From: Verrucomicrobiota bacterium | GTDB taxonomy: Bacteria > Verrucomicrobiota > Verrucomicrobiia > Limisphaerales > Pedosphaeraceae | Direction of reading: 5' to 3' | Length of the DNA stretch: 64,000 nucleotides | NCBI GenBank assembly: GCA_021325145.1 | Contig: JAJPHR010000077.1 | Span: 115,342-179,341 of the forward strand | Shown: positions 36,639 through 45,514 of the stretch, in pieces | Numbering within the stretch: position 1 is the stretch's first letter | Layout: every line of letters begins with the position of its first letter | Translations under genes and position numbers: made by a program | Notes under the pieces: generated by a model | Told to the model about the DNA's origin: nothing | The model's input: the letters and a program-made list of their open reading frames with translations, nothing else | Database searches by the model: none

Positions 36639-37745
36639 GTGATTTACGACGCGTCATTGGATGAGTTGCTGCAGCGGGTTTGGGATGGCTCACGGATCAA
36701 CCAGGCGGAGGCGTTGCGGCTGTATCGGCTGCCGTTGGAAGAGTTGGGAGCGCTGGCGGATCGGCGGCGGCAGTTGATTAAGCGGGAGGCTTTCGACGGT
36801 CGCGGGAATGAGATCGTCACTTACATCGTGGATCGCAACGTGAATTACACGAACGTTTGCAATGTGTATTGCAAGTTCTGCGCCTTTTACCGGGTGGAGG
36901 GGGACGACGACGCGTATGTGATCTCGTTCGAGGAGATGGACCGGAAGATTGAGGAGACGGTGGCGCTGGGCGGGACGCAGATCCTGATGCAGGGCGGGCA
37001 TCATCCGAAGTTATCGTTGCAGTGGTATCTGGATTTGCTGGCGCATATCAAAGGGAAATTTCCGCAGGTGAACATTCACGGGTTCAGCCCGAGTGAGTTC
37101 ATTCATTTTCGCGAGGTGTTCCAATTGCCGTTGGAGGAAATCATTTCGCAATTCGTGAAGGCGGGGTTGGGGTCGATTCCGGGCGGGGGCGGGGAGATTT
37201 TGGTGGACCGGGTGCGGAAGCGGATTTCGCCGCTGAAGGCAATGAGCGATGATTGGTTGAGTGTGATGGATGCGGCGCATCGGCTGGGGCTGGCTTCGAC
37301 GGCGACGATGATGTTCGGGCACGTGGAGACGGTGGAGGATCGGATCGAGCATTTGGAGCGGGTGCGGGCGCAGCAGGACAAGTCGAAGGGTTTTACTGCG
37401 TTTATCAGTTGGACGTTCCAGGCGGAACACACGAAATTGCGGGCGCCGACGGTGGGCGCGCATGAATATTTGCGGACGCAGGCGCTGAGCCGGATTTACC
37501 TGGATAACGTCCCGAACATCCAGAGTTCGTGGGTGACGCAGGGGCAGGAGATCGGGCAGGTGGCGTTGAAATTTGGCGCAAATGATTTGGGGAGCATCAT
37601 GATCGAGGAGAACGTGGTGAGCCAGGCGGGCGCCACGTTCCGCATGGGCGTGGCGGACATGCAGCGGTTGATAAGGGATTTGGGGTATGAGCCGAGGCAA
37701 AGGGATAATTGGTATCGGTTGGTGAACGGGACGCCGGGGGCGTAA
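36639..37745 (+). CDS. mqnC: Cyclic dehypoxanthinyl futalosine synthase (radical SAM)
   Basis: 368 residues. A radical SAM enzyme of the futalosine route to menaquinone: it cyclises dehypoxanthinyl futalosine. The 4Fe-4S cysteines are Cys74, Cys78 and Cys81 (VCNVYCKFCAFY). Other family signatures are GGTQILMQGGHHP, IHGFSPSEF, GLGSIPGGGGEILVDRVRK and AGATFRMGV. The start is GTG with a weak ribosome site. It stands alone here; mqnA, mqnB, mqnD and mqnE must be elsewhere. It implies that the organism makes menaquinone by the futalosine pathway. Confidence 0.93.
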   Translation: MIYDASLDELLQRVWDGSRINQAEALRLYRLPLEELGALADRRRQLIKREAFDGRGNEIVTYIVDRNVNYTNVCNVYCKFCAFYRVEGDDDAYVISFEEMDRKIEETVALGGTQILMQGGHHPKLSLQWYLDLLAHIKGKFPQVNIHGFSPSEFIHFREVFQLPLEEIISQFVKAGLGSIPGGGGEILVDRVRKRISPLKAMSDDWLSVMDAAHRLGLASTATMMFGHVETVEDRIEHLERVRAQQDKSKGFTAFISWTFQAEHTKLRAPTVGAHEYLRTQALSRIYLDNVPNIQSSWVTQGQEIGQVALKFGANDLGSIMIEENVVSQAGATFRMGVADMQRLIRDLGYEPRQRDNWYRLVNGTPGA

Positions 37746-37884
37746 GCACCAGGCACCAACAACCAAGCGCCAGAGAAACTCCAAGATCCAAACAAAAAGC
37801 TCCGTCCAACAAGGACGACGCGCTCTCAATTGGAGCTTGAAATTTGGAGCTTTTCTGGCGCTTGGTTGTTGGTGCTTGATGTTT
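37746..37884. repeat. Large palindromic intergenic repeat after mqnC
   Basis: The arms read GCACCAACAACCAAGCGCCA with AGAAACTCC on the left (37755-37784) and, inverted, GGAGCTTTTCTGGCG with CTTGGTTGTTGGTGC on the right (about 37848-37877). Only a few mismatches interrupt about 30 bp of pairing around a 60-base centre. It could act as a terminator between mqnC and the convergent small gene. Confidence 0.7.
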
Positions 37885-37886
37885 CT

Positions 37887-38330
37887 CTAATCCCACCACA
37901 TCACGTACAACACGCGGTCTTCGCGGGCAAAATCCTTCACCACGCGCCAGGTTGTGCCCATGCCGCGGAAGGCTTCGTCGGCGAGAATCCAGCAGGAGGC
38001 GTCGGCGTTCCAGGGTTGGGCCAGGGCTTCCAGGCGGTCCTGTTGTCCGGGTTCAGCGTGAATGATGAGATGATCGGCGGAATAGCTGTCCTCCGGGGCA
38101 TGGCGCAGCGGGAGCAAATCCACTTCGTTATAGATGCTGACCGGCGGGCGGGTGGTGGTGAGGGGATTTTCCAGGCTTTGATAGGTGGGCCGGACCAGGC
38201 GGGTCATCAAGACGGATCGCCACAGCGGCTGGTTGGCGCGCAAGTCGCGGGCCACAGTTGGACCGGAAAAATTGTTAAAGGAATTCTTCTCGATCAACCT
38301 GAGCAACAACTCTTGCGTCTCGGTTATCAT
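37887..38330 (-). CDS. Hypothetical protein, 147 residues
   Basis: Begins MITETQELLLRLIEKNSFNN at 38330 with GAGGCGCA before the ATG. The frame is open further upstream, but that part lacks protein character. The sequence is soluble, mixed alpha/beta, with a C-terminal AFRGMGTTWRVVKDFAREDR and a final aromatic cluster (VLYVMWWD). Similar proteins of unknown function occur in Verrucomicrobia as far as I recall. No motif for an enzyme is seen. Confidence 0.65.
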   Translation of the reverse strand: MITETQELLLRLIEKNSFNNFSGPTVARDLRANQPLWRSVLMTRLVRPTYQSLENPLTTTRPPVSIYNEVDLLPLRHAPEDSYSADHLIIHAEPGQQDRLEALAQPWNADASCWILADEAFRGMGTTWRVVKDFAREDRVLYVMWWD

Positions 38331-38510
38331 TGCGCCTCGAATTAGCAACCCAGCCTCACAGTCAGACAGCGGTGACGTGACGAAGGTTACGCCGCAGGAA
38401 TAAGCTGTCGAGCGCGAATCCGGGAAGGCAGGGCATCGGCACTGCAATGTCCCCGCCCGCGTTCCAGCGGGCGGAACGCGCTCTGGTCGGGACGCTGCAC
38501 TCGGCGAACG

Positions 38511-38531
38511 AGGACGGCGCAGCGCCGTCCT
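38511..38531. repeat. Perfect GC-rich palindrome
   Basis: AGGACGGCGC-A-GCGCCGTCCT has 10 bp on each side of a single base. It lies just past the end of the small membrane-protein gene and may end its transcript, though no T-run follows. Confidence 0.5.
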
Positions 38532-38552
38532 GCCGAACATCCTATTTCGGCT

Positions 38553-38705
38553 TCATGGTTCGCGTCGGGACTTTTTCCTTCTACCGCTAACCAGGATGGC
38601 GATAAGCGCAATGACAGCCAGCAGGGTCAGGACGAAAACGAGCAGCTCCCACTGGTTGTTGGCGAGCTCATCCAGAAACTGGCCGGCGCGCTGTTTGATG
38701 GTCAT
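38553..38705 (-). CDS. 50-residue single-span membrane protein
   Basis: Starts MTIKQRAGQFLDELANNQWE, has one hydrophobic helix (LLVFVLTLLAVIALIAILVS) and ends in a very basic tail (GRRKKSRREP). This order, acidic/amphipathic head, one span and positive tail, is typical of real small membrane proteins and is unlikely by chance. No Shine-Dalgarno is visible before the ATG. Function unknown. Confidence 0.5.
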   Translation of the reverse strand: MTIKQRAGQFLDELANNQWELLVFVLTLLAVIALIAILVSGRRKKSRREP

Positions 38706-39004
38706 TTTCTAATGCAGTTGTACGCTTGCGATTTCGAATCGGGCGGGGCGGAAGCGGGAGCAACCGGCTTCGCCCGGTGCATCTCGAAAATCCGGCGCGG
38801 TGCAAATCGACACCGCCTGCCTGGACGCCCTCAAAGAGGGAGCGCTGGCCGGTTGCGGTTCTGGTTCGCAGAACTGGACCGGTCGATACTTTCAAGATGC
38901 CACTGTGCGCGCCCGGAACCTGACTCCCTGGTCACGGGTCTGCGTGATCTGACGGATGCGGCCCGGGGCCAGCATCGTGATTGAACTTCTGAGAATTGAA
39001 CGGA
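38706..39004. other. Intergenic region, nothing identified
   Basis: About 300 GC-rich bases with small hairpins (for example ACCGG-CTTCG-CCCGGT near 38769). No protein-like frame, tRNA or known RNA motif could be recognised. Confidence 0.4.
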
Positions 39005-40843
39005 CTAATTGGCCGAGAAACTTCCTGAAAAACTCAGCGGCATCCATTGGCCGTTGCCGATGTATTGCAACTCAATGGCAGAGTACTGGATACCCAGAAG
39101 GTATCCGGCCGTGCCAACGCTTGTAGTGGAAGGGGAAACATAAATCAAGCCTCCTTTTTCGGCCGCCACCGCGCGGGTGCTGTCGGCGGAGAAAGCGATG
39201 CATTGCCAGACCCGCGTGGCATCACGCGGCGTCCAGGTTTGGCCGGAGTCGAACGAGGTATAAATTTGGCCGCCATTGACCACCGCCGCCATCCGGGTCC
39301 CGTCGCCGGAGCAGCCGCACGCCTGCCATGCCTGCGTGCCCAGGCGCGGAAGCCAATTGACTCCCGAATCCCCCGAGACATAAACCTTGTCGCCATTGGC
39401 CACCGCCACCAGCCGGGTGCCATCCGCGGACGAGGCCACAGAAACCCACGGCAGCGAACTGGCGCGCTGAACCCAATTACTTCCGGAGTCAATCGAGGTG
39501 AAGATGAACCCGTTGTTGACCACGCCCACGAGTTTGGCGCCGTCCGCCGAGGAAGCGACACCAACCCACGGCTGCGAGCTGGCGCGGCTGACCCAGGTGG
39601 TGCCCGAGTCCACCGAGGTCCATATATTCCCGTTGTTCACCGCGCCGACAAGTTTGGCCCCATCCACTGAGGAGGCCACGGAAACCCAAGGCTGGGAACT
39701 GGCGCGCTGAACCCAGGTGGTGCCCATATCAATCGAGACGTAATTGGATCCGCCGTTAATCGAAGCCAACAACCGCTTGCCGTCTGCCGAGGAGGCCACG
39801 GAGGACCAAGGCTGGCTGCTGGCGCGCTGATTCCAAGTCGCCCCGGAGTCAGCGGAAGTAAAAATAAACCCGTTATTGACGGCGGCAACCATCCTCGTGC
39901 CATCGGCAGACACCGCCACGGATTGCCAGGGCTGGGTGCTGGCGCGGCTCGACCAGGAAGGTCCCGCCGGGAGACCGAGACTGCCGGTAAGAATGGTTTG
40001 GCCGCCGTTTTGCGCGATCTTCCAACCGCCCGCGCCCGCGCCCGAGACCCGCAACGTATCGCCGACGGCCGGACTGGCTGGCAGGGTCAGCGTGACCTGG
40101 GCGGTATTGGTAGTCAGGTACGACGTATCACTCGCGGCTTGCTGGCTGGTGCTCTGCACGACCTGCCAGTTGGGGTTGCCGGGCACAATGCCGACGACAT
40201 TGGTGATATTGACGTTGGTCAATCCCGCGCCGTTGCCGTTGATGGTGCCGTTTGCCGTGCCGTTGAAGGTGCCGGAGGAAGTGCCGCTAAAAGTGCCACT
40301 CGCCGCGCCATTGAACGTCCCGCTCAACGTGCCGGAAAACGTTCCGGTGCCGTTGTTCAAGGTGACATGCCCGGTGAAGACCGGATTGCCATTCAGCAGG
40401 GGGACGTTGGCGGAAAGCTGCGCGTCCCCGATCGCGCCGGGAAAACTCGTCGCCACACCGGCGCGAAACGCGTACGGCGCCGCCGTCAGTGGTTGCGTGG
40501 GGCTGAGATTGGAGTAGGTGTTCGTGCTGCCGTTGGTGCGGACCCCGATTTGCAGGAAGCGAGCGGTGCCATCCAGGGCGGCGCCGCCAAAATCCAGCGT
40601 GGTGGTAAACAGGCCGTTGCTGACCGCCACGGGCGCGTTCGTCAACGTTTGGCCCACCTGGTTGGACGAGGCATTGAGCAGTTGAAACTGGAAATCGAAA
40701 TTCCCCGTCACCGCCAGTCCATTGGAACCAAGCAAATGCCCTTGATAGGTGAAAACAGAAGACTGGGCACAAACCCGGTCGATAAAAAAGAAACTGCACA
40801 AGGCAGCCCCCCAAACACAAACCAACGTACAACAACGATTCAT
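39005..40843 (-). CDS. Secreted repeat protein with BNR/sialidase-like propeller
   Basis: 612 residues. Signal peptide ends at about VCAQ (residue 27). Residues 30-130 form a beta domain common in exported Verrucomicrobia proteins (VFTYQGHLLGSNGLAVTGNF). A Gly/Thr/Ser/Asn-rich stretch (about 165-205) repeats GTFSGT/GTFNGT words. From about 295 to 585 there are seven repeats of about 41 residues (W..RASSQPW.SVASSADG..L.A..N.G.I..S.DSG), each with the Ser-x-Asp-x-Gly-x-x-Trp Asp-box of BNR repeats. It probably forms a beta-propeller outside the cell. Binding partner unknown. Confidence 0.8.
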   Translation of the reverse strand: MNRCCTLVCVWGAALCSFFFIDRVCAQSSVFTYQGHLLGSNGLAVTGNFDFQFQLLNASSNQVGQTLTNAPVAVSNGLFTTTLDFGGAALDGTARFLQIGVRTNGSTNTYSNLSPTQPLTAAPYAFRAGVATSFPGAIGDAQLSANVPLLNGNPVFTGHVTLNNGTGTFSGTLSGTFNGAASGTFSGTSSGTFNGTANGTINGNGAGLTNVNITNVVGIVPGNPNWQVVQSTSQQAASDTSYLTTNTAQVTLTLPASPAVGDTLRVSGAGAGGWKIAQNGGQTILTGSLGLPAGPSWSSRASTQPWQSVAVSADGTRMVAAVNNGFIFTSADSGATWNQRASSQPWSSVASSADGKRLLASINGGSNYVSIDMGTTWVQRASSQPWVSVASSVDGAKLVGAVNNGNIWTSVDSGTTWVSRASSQPWVGVASSADGAKLVGVVNNGFIFTSIDSGSNWVQRASSLPWVSVASSADGTRLVAVANGDKVYVSGDSGVNWLPRLGTQAWQACGCSGDGTRMAAVVNGGQIYTSFDSGQTWTPRDATRVWQCIAFSADSTRAVAAEKGGLIYVSPSTTSVGTAGYLLGIQYSAIELQYIGNGQWMPLSFSGSFSAN

Positions 40844-41037
40844 AACTTCTCACGCCGGGACGTTTACAACCGTTGCCACTCCAGCCCGGCTGGTGTCCGG
40901 AAAATGGCAACCTGACAAGCAGAGCACATTCGCGGGATAAAGCCAGAAAATAATGGGATTTTCGGCGAGGGTAAAAGCCATTCCCGCTCCTCAGAAAAAG
41001 ATTGTGCGGTTTTTAAACGGGCGTCCGTATATAGGTG

Positions 41038-42888
41038 ATGGTGAACATGGATGACAGGTCGCTCTTGCAGGCTTACGTCGAAAAAAGCTCGGAAGAAGCT
41101 TTTGGAACATTGGTTTCCCGTCATCTAAACCTGGTGTATGCCACGGCCCTGCGCCATGTCCGCAATCCGCAACTGGCGCAGGACATTTCCCAGGCGGTGT
41201 TCATCATCCTGGCCCGAAAGGCCGGTTCATTGCGCCCGGAAATCGTTCTTTCCGGCTGGCTATACCGGACCACCCGCTATGCCGCTGCTGACGCGCTTAA
41301 AGCCGAATTCCGCCGCCAACGACGGGAACAGGAGGCCCAAATGGAACAAGTCCTCAATACGGACGAACATGACTCAACCTGGCGAAGGCTGGAACCGGTT
41401 CTGGATGATGCCCTCGCCAGGCTGGGGGAGAAAGACCGCGACGCCATTCTCCTGCGTTACTTCGAAAACAAAAGCCTCAACGACGTCGGCCTGGCCCTCG
41501 GCACCAACGAAAACACCGCTCGCATGCGGGTTTCGCGGGCCATTGAAAAGCTGCGGTCCTTGCTCGCGCGACGCCGGGTTATCGTCCCGGCCGTGGCGCT
41601 GACCGGTGCGCTGGCGGCCAAAACCGCCACCGCGGCTCCCGCTGGATTGGCCGGCGCTATTACAACCACAGCCGTTGCGAAAGGAACCGTTATCAGTGGT
41701 TCCACCCTGGCCATTATGCAGGGAACCTTGAAACTCATGGCTTGGGCAAAGGTGAAAACTGCCACTGCCATCGGCATGGCCGCGTTCTTTGCCATTGGCG
41801 TCCCCATTCTTGCGGTGGACATCATTCAGGCGTCCGGAGCGGCAACGGCGCCGGATATTCAAGGCGCCTGGGAAGGAGTTCTGGAAACGGGCAAGACGGG
41901 CATTCAAAAAGGCGAAACTGAGAAAACCCGGGTGGTCATTCGCATCGTCAAGACGAACGGCAACTATCGCGCCAGTGGTGACCTCGTCGATGAGGGCCGG
42001 AAAAACATCCCGCTCCGGAAATTCGTTTACCATTATCCTTCCCTCCACGCCGAAGCGACGCCCTGGGCATTTTACGAGGCAACGGTGAACGCCGAAGGCA
42101 CGGAGATTTCAGGCAATTACCTGGAAGGCGGCAACCCCACCCACATCGTGTTGAAGCGGACCGACACTCCTTCCACCACCCCGGAACGGCTGACGGAAAG
42201 CAATTTCGCGCCGCGCGACAATTCGCCCCTGCAAGGTTACTGGAAAGGGAACGTGGATTTCGTAGCCCTGAGCTGGAAAATCGCCGGAAACGCCGACGGA
42301 ACTTTTCGCGCGGAATTGGACAACCCCGAACAGGGCGCGGTCAGCCAGCCCGTATCCGTAACCTGGAACCGGCCCGCCGTGAAGCTCACCTTGATGACGG
42401 GCTCGGGCATGGTCGAAGGCACTCTGAACAGCAGCGGCACGGAGATTGTCGGGAATTGGATTCAAGGCGGCAAGGCGACGCCCACGACTCTCAAGCGCGC
42501 AGACCGCGAGGCAGAACTCGCGTTGGAGGCGCGGAAGGATTACGCCTTCAGCAGCCCAGCCGATCTGCAAGGTCATTGGAAGGCGAACATGGACGTTGGC
42601 CCGTTGCTCGGAATAAAGGCGAAGGCCGCCATGGCGCTGGACATTGCCCGATTGCGGGACGGGAGCTTTTCCTCCGGGCTGGGCTTCCTGGACCCCGATT
42701 TCCAACTGCTGATGCCCGAGCCTTTTCGCGCAACCTCCGTCAAACATTCGCCGCCGAATGTAGTATTGGTGTGGCGTGGCATCGGCTGCGTGTTCCGGGG
42801 CGAGTTGAAAGATGGCAAACTATCCGGCAACCTGCGCCAGGGCGGCGTCTCAATGCCGCTGATATTCGAAAGGCGCGAAACCAAATGA
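41038..42888 (+). CDS. ECF sigma factor fused to a membrane anchor and three extracytoplasmic repeats
   Basis: 616 residues. Region 2 (about 24-95; HLNLVYATALRHVRNPQLAQD, SGWLYRTTRYAAAD) and region 4 (about 125-180; DRDAILLRYFENKSLNDVG, NTARMRVSRAIEKLR) make a complete sigma factor. A hydrophobic helix near 242-263 follows, then three repeats of about 110-120 residues beginning near 274, 398 and 510 (IQGAWEGVLE, LQGYWKGNVD, LQGHWKANMD), each ending in a GN-X3-GG turn. The layout suggests a membrane-tethered sigma factor with its own sensor and no separate anti-sigma factor. GTG at 41035 and ATG at 41047 are other starts. Its stop overlaps the next gene. Confidence 0.85.
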   Translation: MVNMDDRSLLQAYVEKSSEEAFGTLVSRHLNLVYATALRHVRNPQLAQDISQAVFIILARKAGSLRPEIVLSGWLYRTTRYAAADALKAEFRRQRREQEAQMEQVLNTDEHDSTWRRLEPVLDDALARLGEKDRDAILLRYFENKSLNDVGLALGTNENTARMRVSRAIEKLRSLLARRRVIVPAVALTGALAAKTATAAPAGLAGAITTTAVAKGTVISGSTLAIMQGTLKLMAWAKVKTATAIGMAAFFAIGVPILAVDIIQASGAATAPDIQGAWEGVLETGKTGIQKGETEKTRVVIRIVKTNGNYRASGDLVDEGRKNIPLRKFVYHYPSLHAEATPWAFYEATVNAEGTEISGNYLEGGNPTHIVLKRTDTPSTTPERLTESNFAPRDNSPLQGYWKGNVDFVALSWKIAGNADGTFRAELDNPEQGAVSQPVSVTWNRPAVKLTLMTGSGMVEGTLNSSGTEIVGNWIQGGKATPTTLKRADREAELALEARKDYAFSSPADLQGHWKANMDVGPLLGIKAKAAMALDIARLRDGSFSSGLGFLDPDFQLLMPEPFRATSVKHSPPNVVLVWRGIGCVFRGELKDGKLSGNLRQGGVSMPLIFERRETK

Positions 42889-43520
42889 CCGTCGCCCGCT
42901 CAAACCGCGGATTCACGCTCGTTGAATTGCTCGTGGTGATTGCCATCATCGCGGTCCTGGCGGCCCTGCTTTTGCCGACGCTGGCGTCGGCGCGCGCACG
43001 GGCGCGGAAGGTGCAGTGCCTCAACCATCTTCGGCAGATTGGGATCGCGTTCACGCTCTACGCGCAAAATTCCAATGATCGCCTGCCGTTGCGTTACTAT
43101 GGCCTTAACGATGATGGCGATGAAATTGGTTACGATGAACTTTTGTGGCCTTACGTCGGCAATACGCAAAGCAACCAGGCGGCGCAGGTTTTTCTTTGCC
43201 CCAGCCAGCGCCGTGCCGATTACCCGCACCAACCCGGCTACGGGATGAATTGGTACTACGACAGTGCCAAAGTCACCGGCGTGCCGGCACAGAGTGAAAC
43301 CATCCTCGTCGCCGAAACACTCGGCCCGGAGGGCACAGGTTCACATCGCGCGGACCGGGACAGCATCAACCCGGGCCAACTTGATCCCGAACGCCACTCT
43401 GCTCGCGCCAATTATCTCTTCTTTGACAGCCATGTAACGGCGCTGGCATGGAGCAATACCATTGCACCCGTACAAATGTGGGGAGTGGACCTTGGGCTTC
43501 ACGGTGACACAGCCTACTGA
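42885..43520 (+). CDS. Prepilin-like protein with H-X9-D motif
   Basis: 211 residues. The N-terminus has a classic type IV/type II pseudopilin signal: cleavage after Gly9 (NRG|FTLVELLVVIAII), Glu five residues into the mature protein and a long hydrophobic helix. The mature part is the globular domain common in Verrucomicrobia and Planctomycetes (CLNHLRQIGIAFTLYAQNS). His171 and Asp181 in 'RHSARANYLFFDSHV' match the H-X9-DG motif with Ser in place of Gly. The start overlaps the sigma-factor stop as ATGA, so the two are coupled. Confidence 0.88.
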   Translation: MTVARSNRGFTLVELLVVIAIIAVLAALLLPTLASARARARKVQCLNHLRQIGIAFTLYAQNSNDRLPLRYYGLNDDGDEIGYDELLWPYVGNTQSNQAAQVFLCPSQRRADYPHQPGYGMNWYYDSAKVTGVPAQSETILVAETLGPEGTGSHRADRDSINPGQLDPERHSARANYLFFDSHVTALAWSNTIAPVQMWGVDLGLHGDTAY

Positions 43521-43595
43521 CGAGACTTTAAACTTCACAAACAATCCGATTTACCCTAATCTGCAAACGATCAAAAACAGGCTAACCTCATCAAA

Positions 43596-43808
43596 ATGAA
43601 AAAACCACTGGGTTCATGTGTCCTCGCTCTTTCGGCCTTGCTTCTCTTAAGCGGGTGCATCGGCATTGGCGGCGGCGACAAACACATAGTTCAAAATCCC
43701 ACGGTCGGCCAGCAGTTGGTCGATCTGAAAAAGGCCAGGGACACCGGCGCCATTACTGAAAATGAATATCAGGCGCAAAAGACGAAACTGCTCGAGGCAT
43801 CAAAATAA
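43596..43808 (+). CDS. Small lipoprotein with SHOCT-like C-terminus
   Basis: 70 residues. Signal peptide with lipobox LLSGC (Cys21), then a Gly-rich stretch and a C-terminal helical motif (QQLVDLKKARDTGAITENEY..K) like the SHOCT domain, a short oligomerisation or binding module. Probably anchored in a membrane facing the periplasm. Unlinked to an obvious operon. Confidence 0.75.
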   Translation: MKKPLGSCVLALSALLLLSGCIGIGGGDKHIVQNPTVGQQLVDLKKARDTGAITENEYQAQKTKLLEASK

Positions 43809-43849
43809 GGCCATAGGATTGCCCAGGACATTCCCGCGCCATCACTGGG

Positions 43850-45514
43850 TTAACCGGTGATTCGGCCGAGCGCACGGCTGGCCGCCGGCAACTCGACCCA
43901 GAAGCAGCTTCCCCGGCCAGGTTCTGATTTTACTCCGCAGGTTCCGCCCATCTTTTCGACTCCCTTTTTCACGATCGCCAGGCCCACACCGGTTCCCGGG
44001 TAAGCCTCGCTTTCGTGGAGCCGCTCGAACACCTGGAAAATGCGTTCCTGATACTGGGGGCCAATCCCAATGCCGTTGTCGCGCACATGAAGCGTTACAC
44101 GCTCCTGCGTTTGTTCCGCGTCGATTTTAACCTCGGGCCGCATACCCGGTTCAACGAACTTGATTGCGTTGGCGACCAGATTCATAATGACCTGCACCAG
44201 GGTCGCCTCATGTCCGACCACTGCGGGCATTCCCGTTTGGACCTCAACCTGGGCATGGCTTTGCTCAATCAGCGCACTTAACATGGTAATGGCATGGCCG
44301 ACAGCCGCGTTTAAGGACAAGGGCGCGACGGTCACCGGTGTTGTTCCCAGCTTGCTGTAGTTGAGCAGGTCTTCGATCAGCCGGTCCATGAGACCGGCGT
44401 TGTGCGCCAATCGCTGGCAAATCTCTTGCGCCTCTGCCGGCAGGTTCGGGCCGTGAATGTCTTCCAGGATTTTCACCAGGCCGCGAACGGCGCGCAACGG
44501 GGCTCGCAGATCATGGGCCACCGTGTAAGCGAAGCTTTCCAGCTCCTTGTTCGCCATGTTCAGCTTGTCAATGGTGGCGCGCAATTCCGCCGTCGCCTGG
44601 GCGACCCGGCTTTCGAGTTCGCTGTTCAGGCGCGCCAGCCCCCGGTTTGCCTCTTCCGCCTCGAAGACTTTGTCCTCCAGCTTTTGGACGAGGCGTTCGG
44701 CATAGGTTTTCAAATAAACGGCCTCATCAAGCTGCGCGGTTCGCCCGGCCGGCAGTTCGCCTCGGGCGGCCTTGCCTATAACTTCACCGATCAATCTCAT
44801 GAACGGCTCGGTTTCCGCGGGCTTGATGATGAATTCCGCCGCCCCCAGATCCAGGGCCAGGGCCCGGTCCTGAGGATCCGTGTAGGTGGCGGTGTAGATG
44901 ATTACCGGCACGTTTTGGAATCGTTCGTCAGTTTTGAGGGCGTGGGTCAATTGGTAGCCATCCATCTCCGGCATCAGCAAATCCGTGATGACCAGGTCAA
45001 AATTTTCCTCTCCCATGGCCTTGAGCGCCTCCCGCCCATTGGCGGCATGAACGACCGCATAACCCCGATGCTGCAGGTTTTCACGGATCACCATTGCGTT
45101 CTCAACCCGGTCCTCCACGACCAGTATTTTCAACTTCCGCCGCGGGCCTTCAATGTACTCCAAAATCTGCTTGGCAAAATTGACGGTATCAATTGGCTTC
45201 GCCACGTATCCGGCGCAGCCCAGGTCCAGGGCCCGCTTTTGCTCGCCGGCCATGGCGTACGAAGTAACCGCCACCACCGGGATGTGCGCCACGCCCGGCT
45301 GGCCTTTCAACTGGGCCAGCAGTTCATAACCGTCGATGTCCGGCAGTTGAATGTCCAACAGGATCAAGTCTGGTTGCACTGCGCGCGCTTTTTCCAGTCC
45401 CTCGGCGCCAGTCGTGGCCGTGACCACCTCCATCCCGGCTTCTTCCAGAAGAAAAGTCGCCAGGACGCGGTTTTGCGCGTTGTCTTCAACCAACAATATT
45501 TTGTGCTTTGCCAT
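43850..45514 (-). CDS. Double-receiver hybrid histidine kinase
   Basis: 554 residues from the ATG at 45514. Receiver 1 has Asp54 (LILLDIQLPDIDG) and AKPID; receiver 2 has Asp178 (LVITDLLMPEMDG) and IKPAE. A coiled coil (about 260-320) leads to HisKA with His334 (TVAHDLRAPL) and a HATPase domain (NLVANAIKFV, DNGIGIGP, GTGVGLAIV). The frame extends upstream, but the ATG is set by the receiver. It overlaps the end of the upstream kinase gene by 29 bases. With its two neighbours it makes a phosphorelay; there is no DNA-binding output domain in the set. Confidence 0.9.
   Translation of the reverse strand: MAKHKILLVEDNAQNRVLATFLLEEAGMEVVTATTGAEGLEKARAVQPDLILLDIQLPDIDGYELLAQLKGQPGVAHIPVVAVTSYAMAGEQKRALDLGCAGYVAKPIDTVNFAKQILEYIEGPRRKLKILVVEDRVENAMVIRENLQHRGYAVVHAANGREALKAMGEENFDLVITDLLMPEMDGYQLTHALKTDERFQNVPVIIYTATYTDPQDRALALDLGAAEFIIKPAETEPFMRLIGEVIGKAARGELPAGRTAQLDEAVYLKTYAERLVQKLEDKVFEAEEANRGLARLNSELESRVAQATAELRATIDKLNMANKELESFAYTVAHDLRAPLRAVRGLVKILEDIHGPNLPAEAQEICQRLAHNAGLMDRLIEDLLNYSKLGTTPVTVAPLSLNAAVGHAITMLSALIEQSHAQVEVQTGMPAVVGHEATLVQVIMNLVANAIKFVEPGMRPEVKIDAEQTQERVTLHVRDNGIGIGPQYQERIFQVFERLHESEAYPGTGVGLAIVKKGVEKMGGTCGVKSEPGRGSCFWVELPAASRALGRITG

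Noticed and set aside
38706..39004. Possible riboswitch or structured RNA
   Set aside because: Several GC-rich hairpins can be drawn, but no known riboswitch core matched, and no regulated gene follows.
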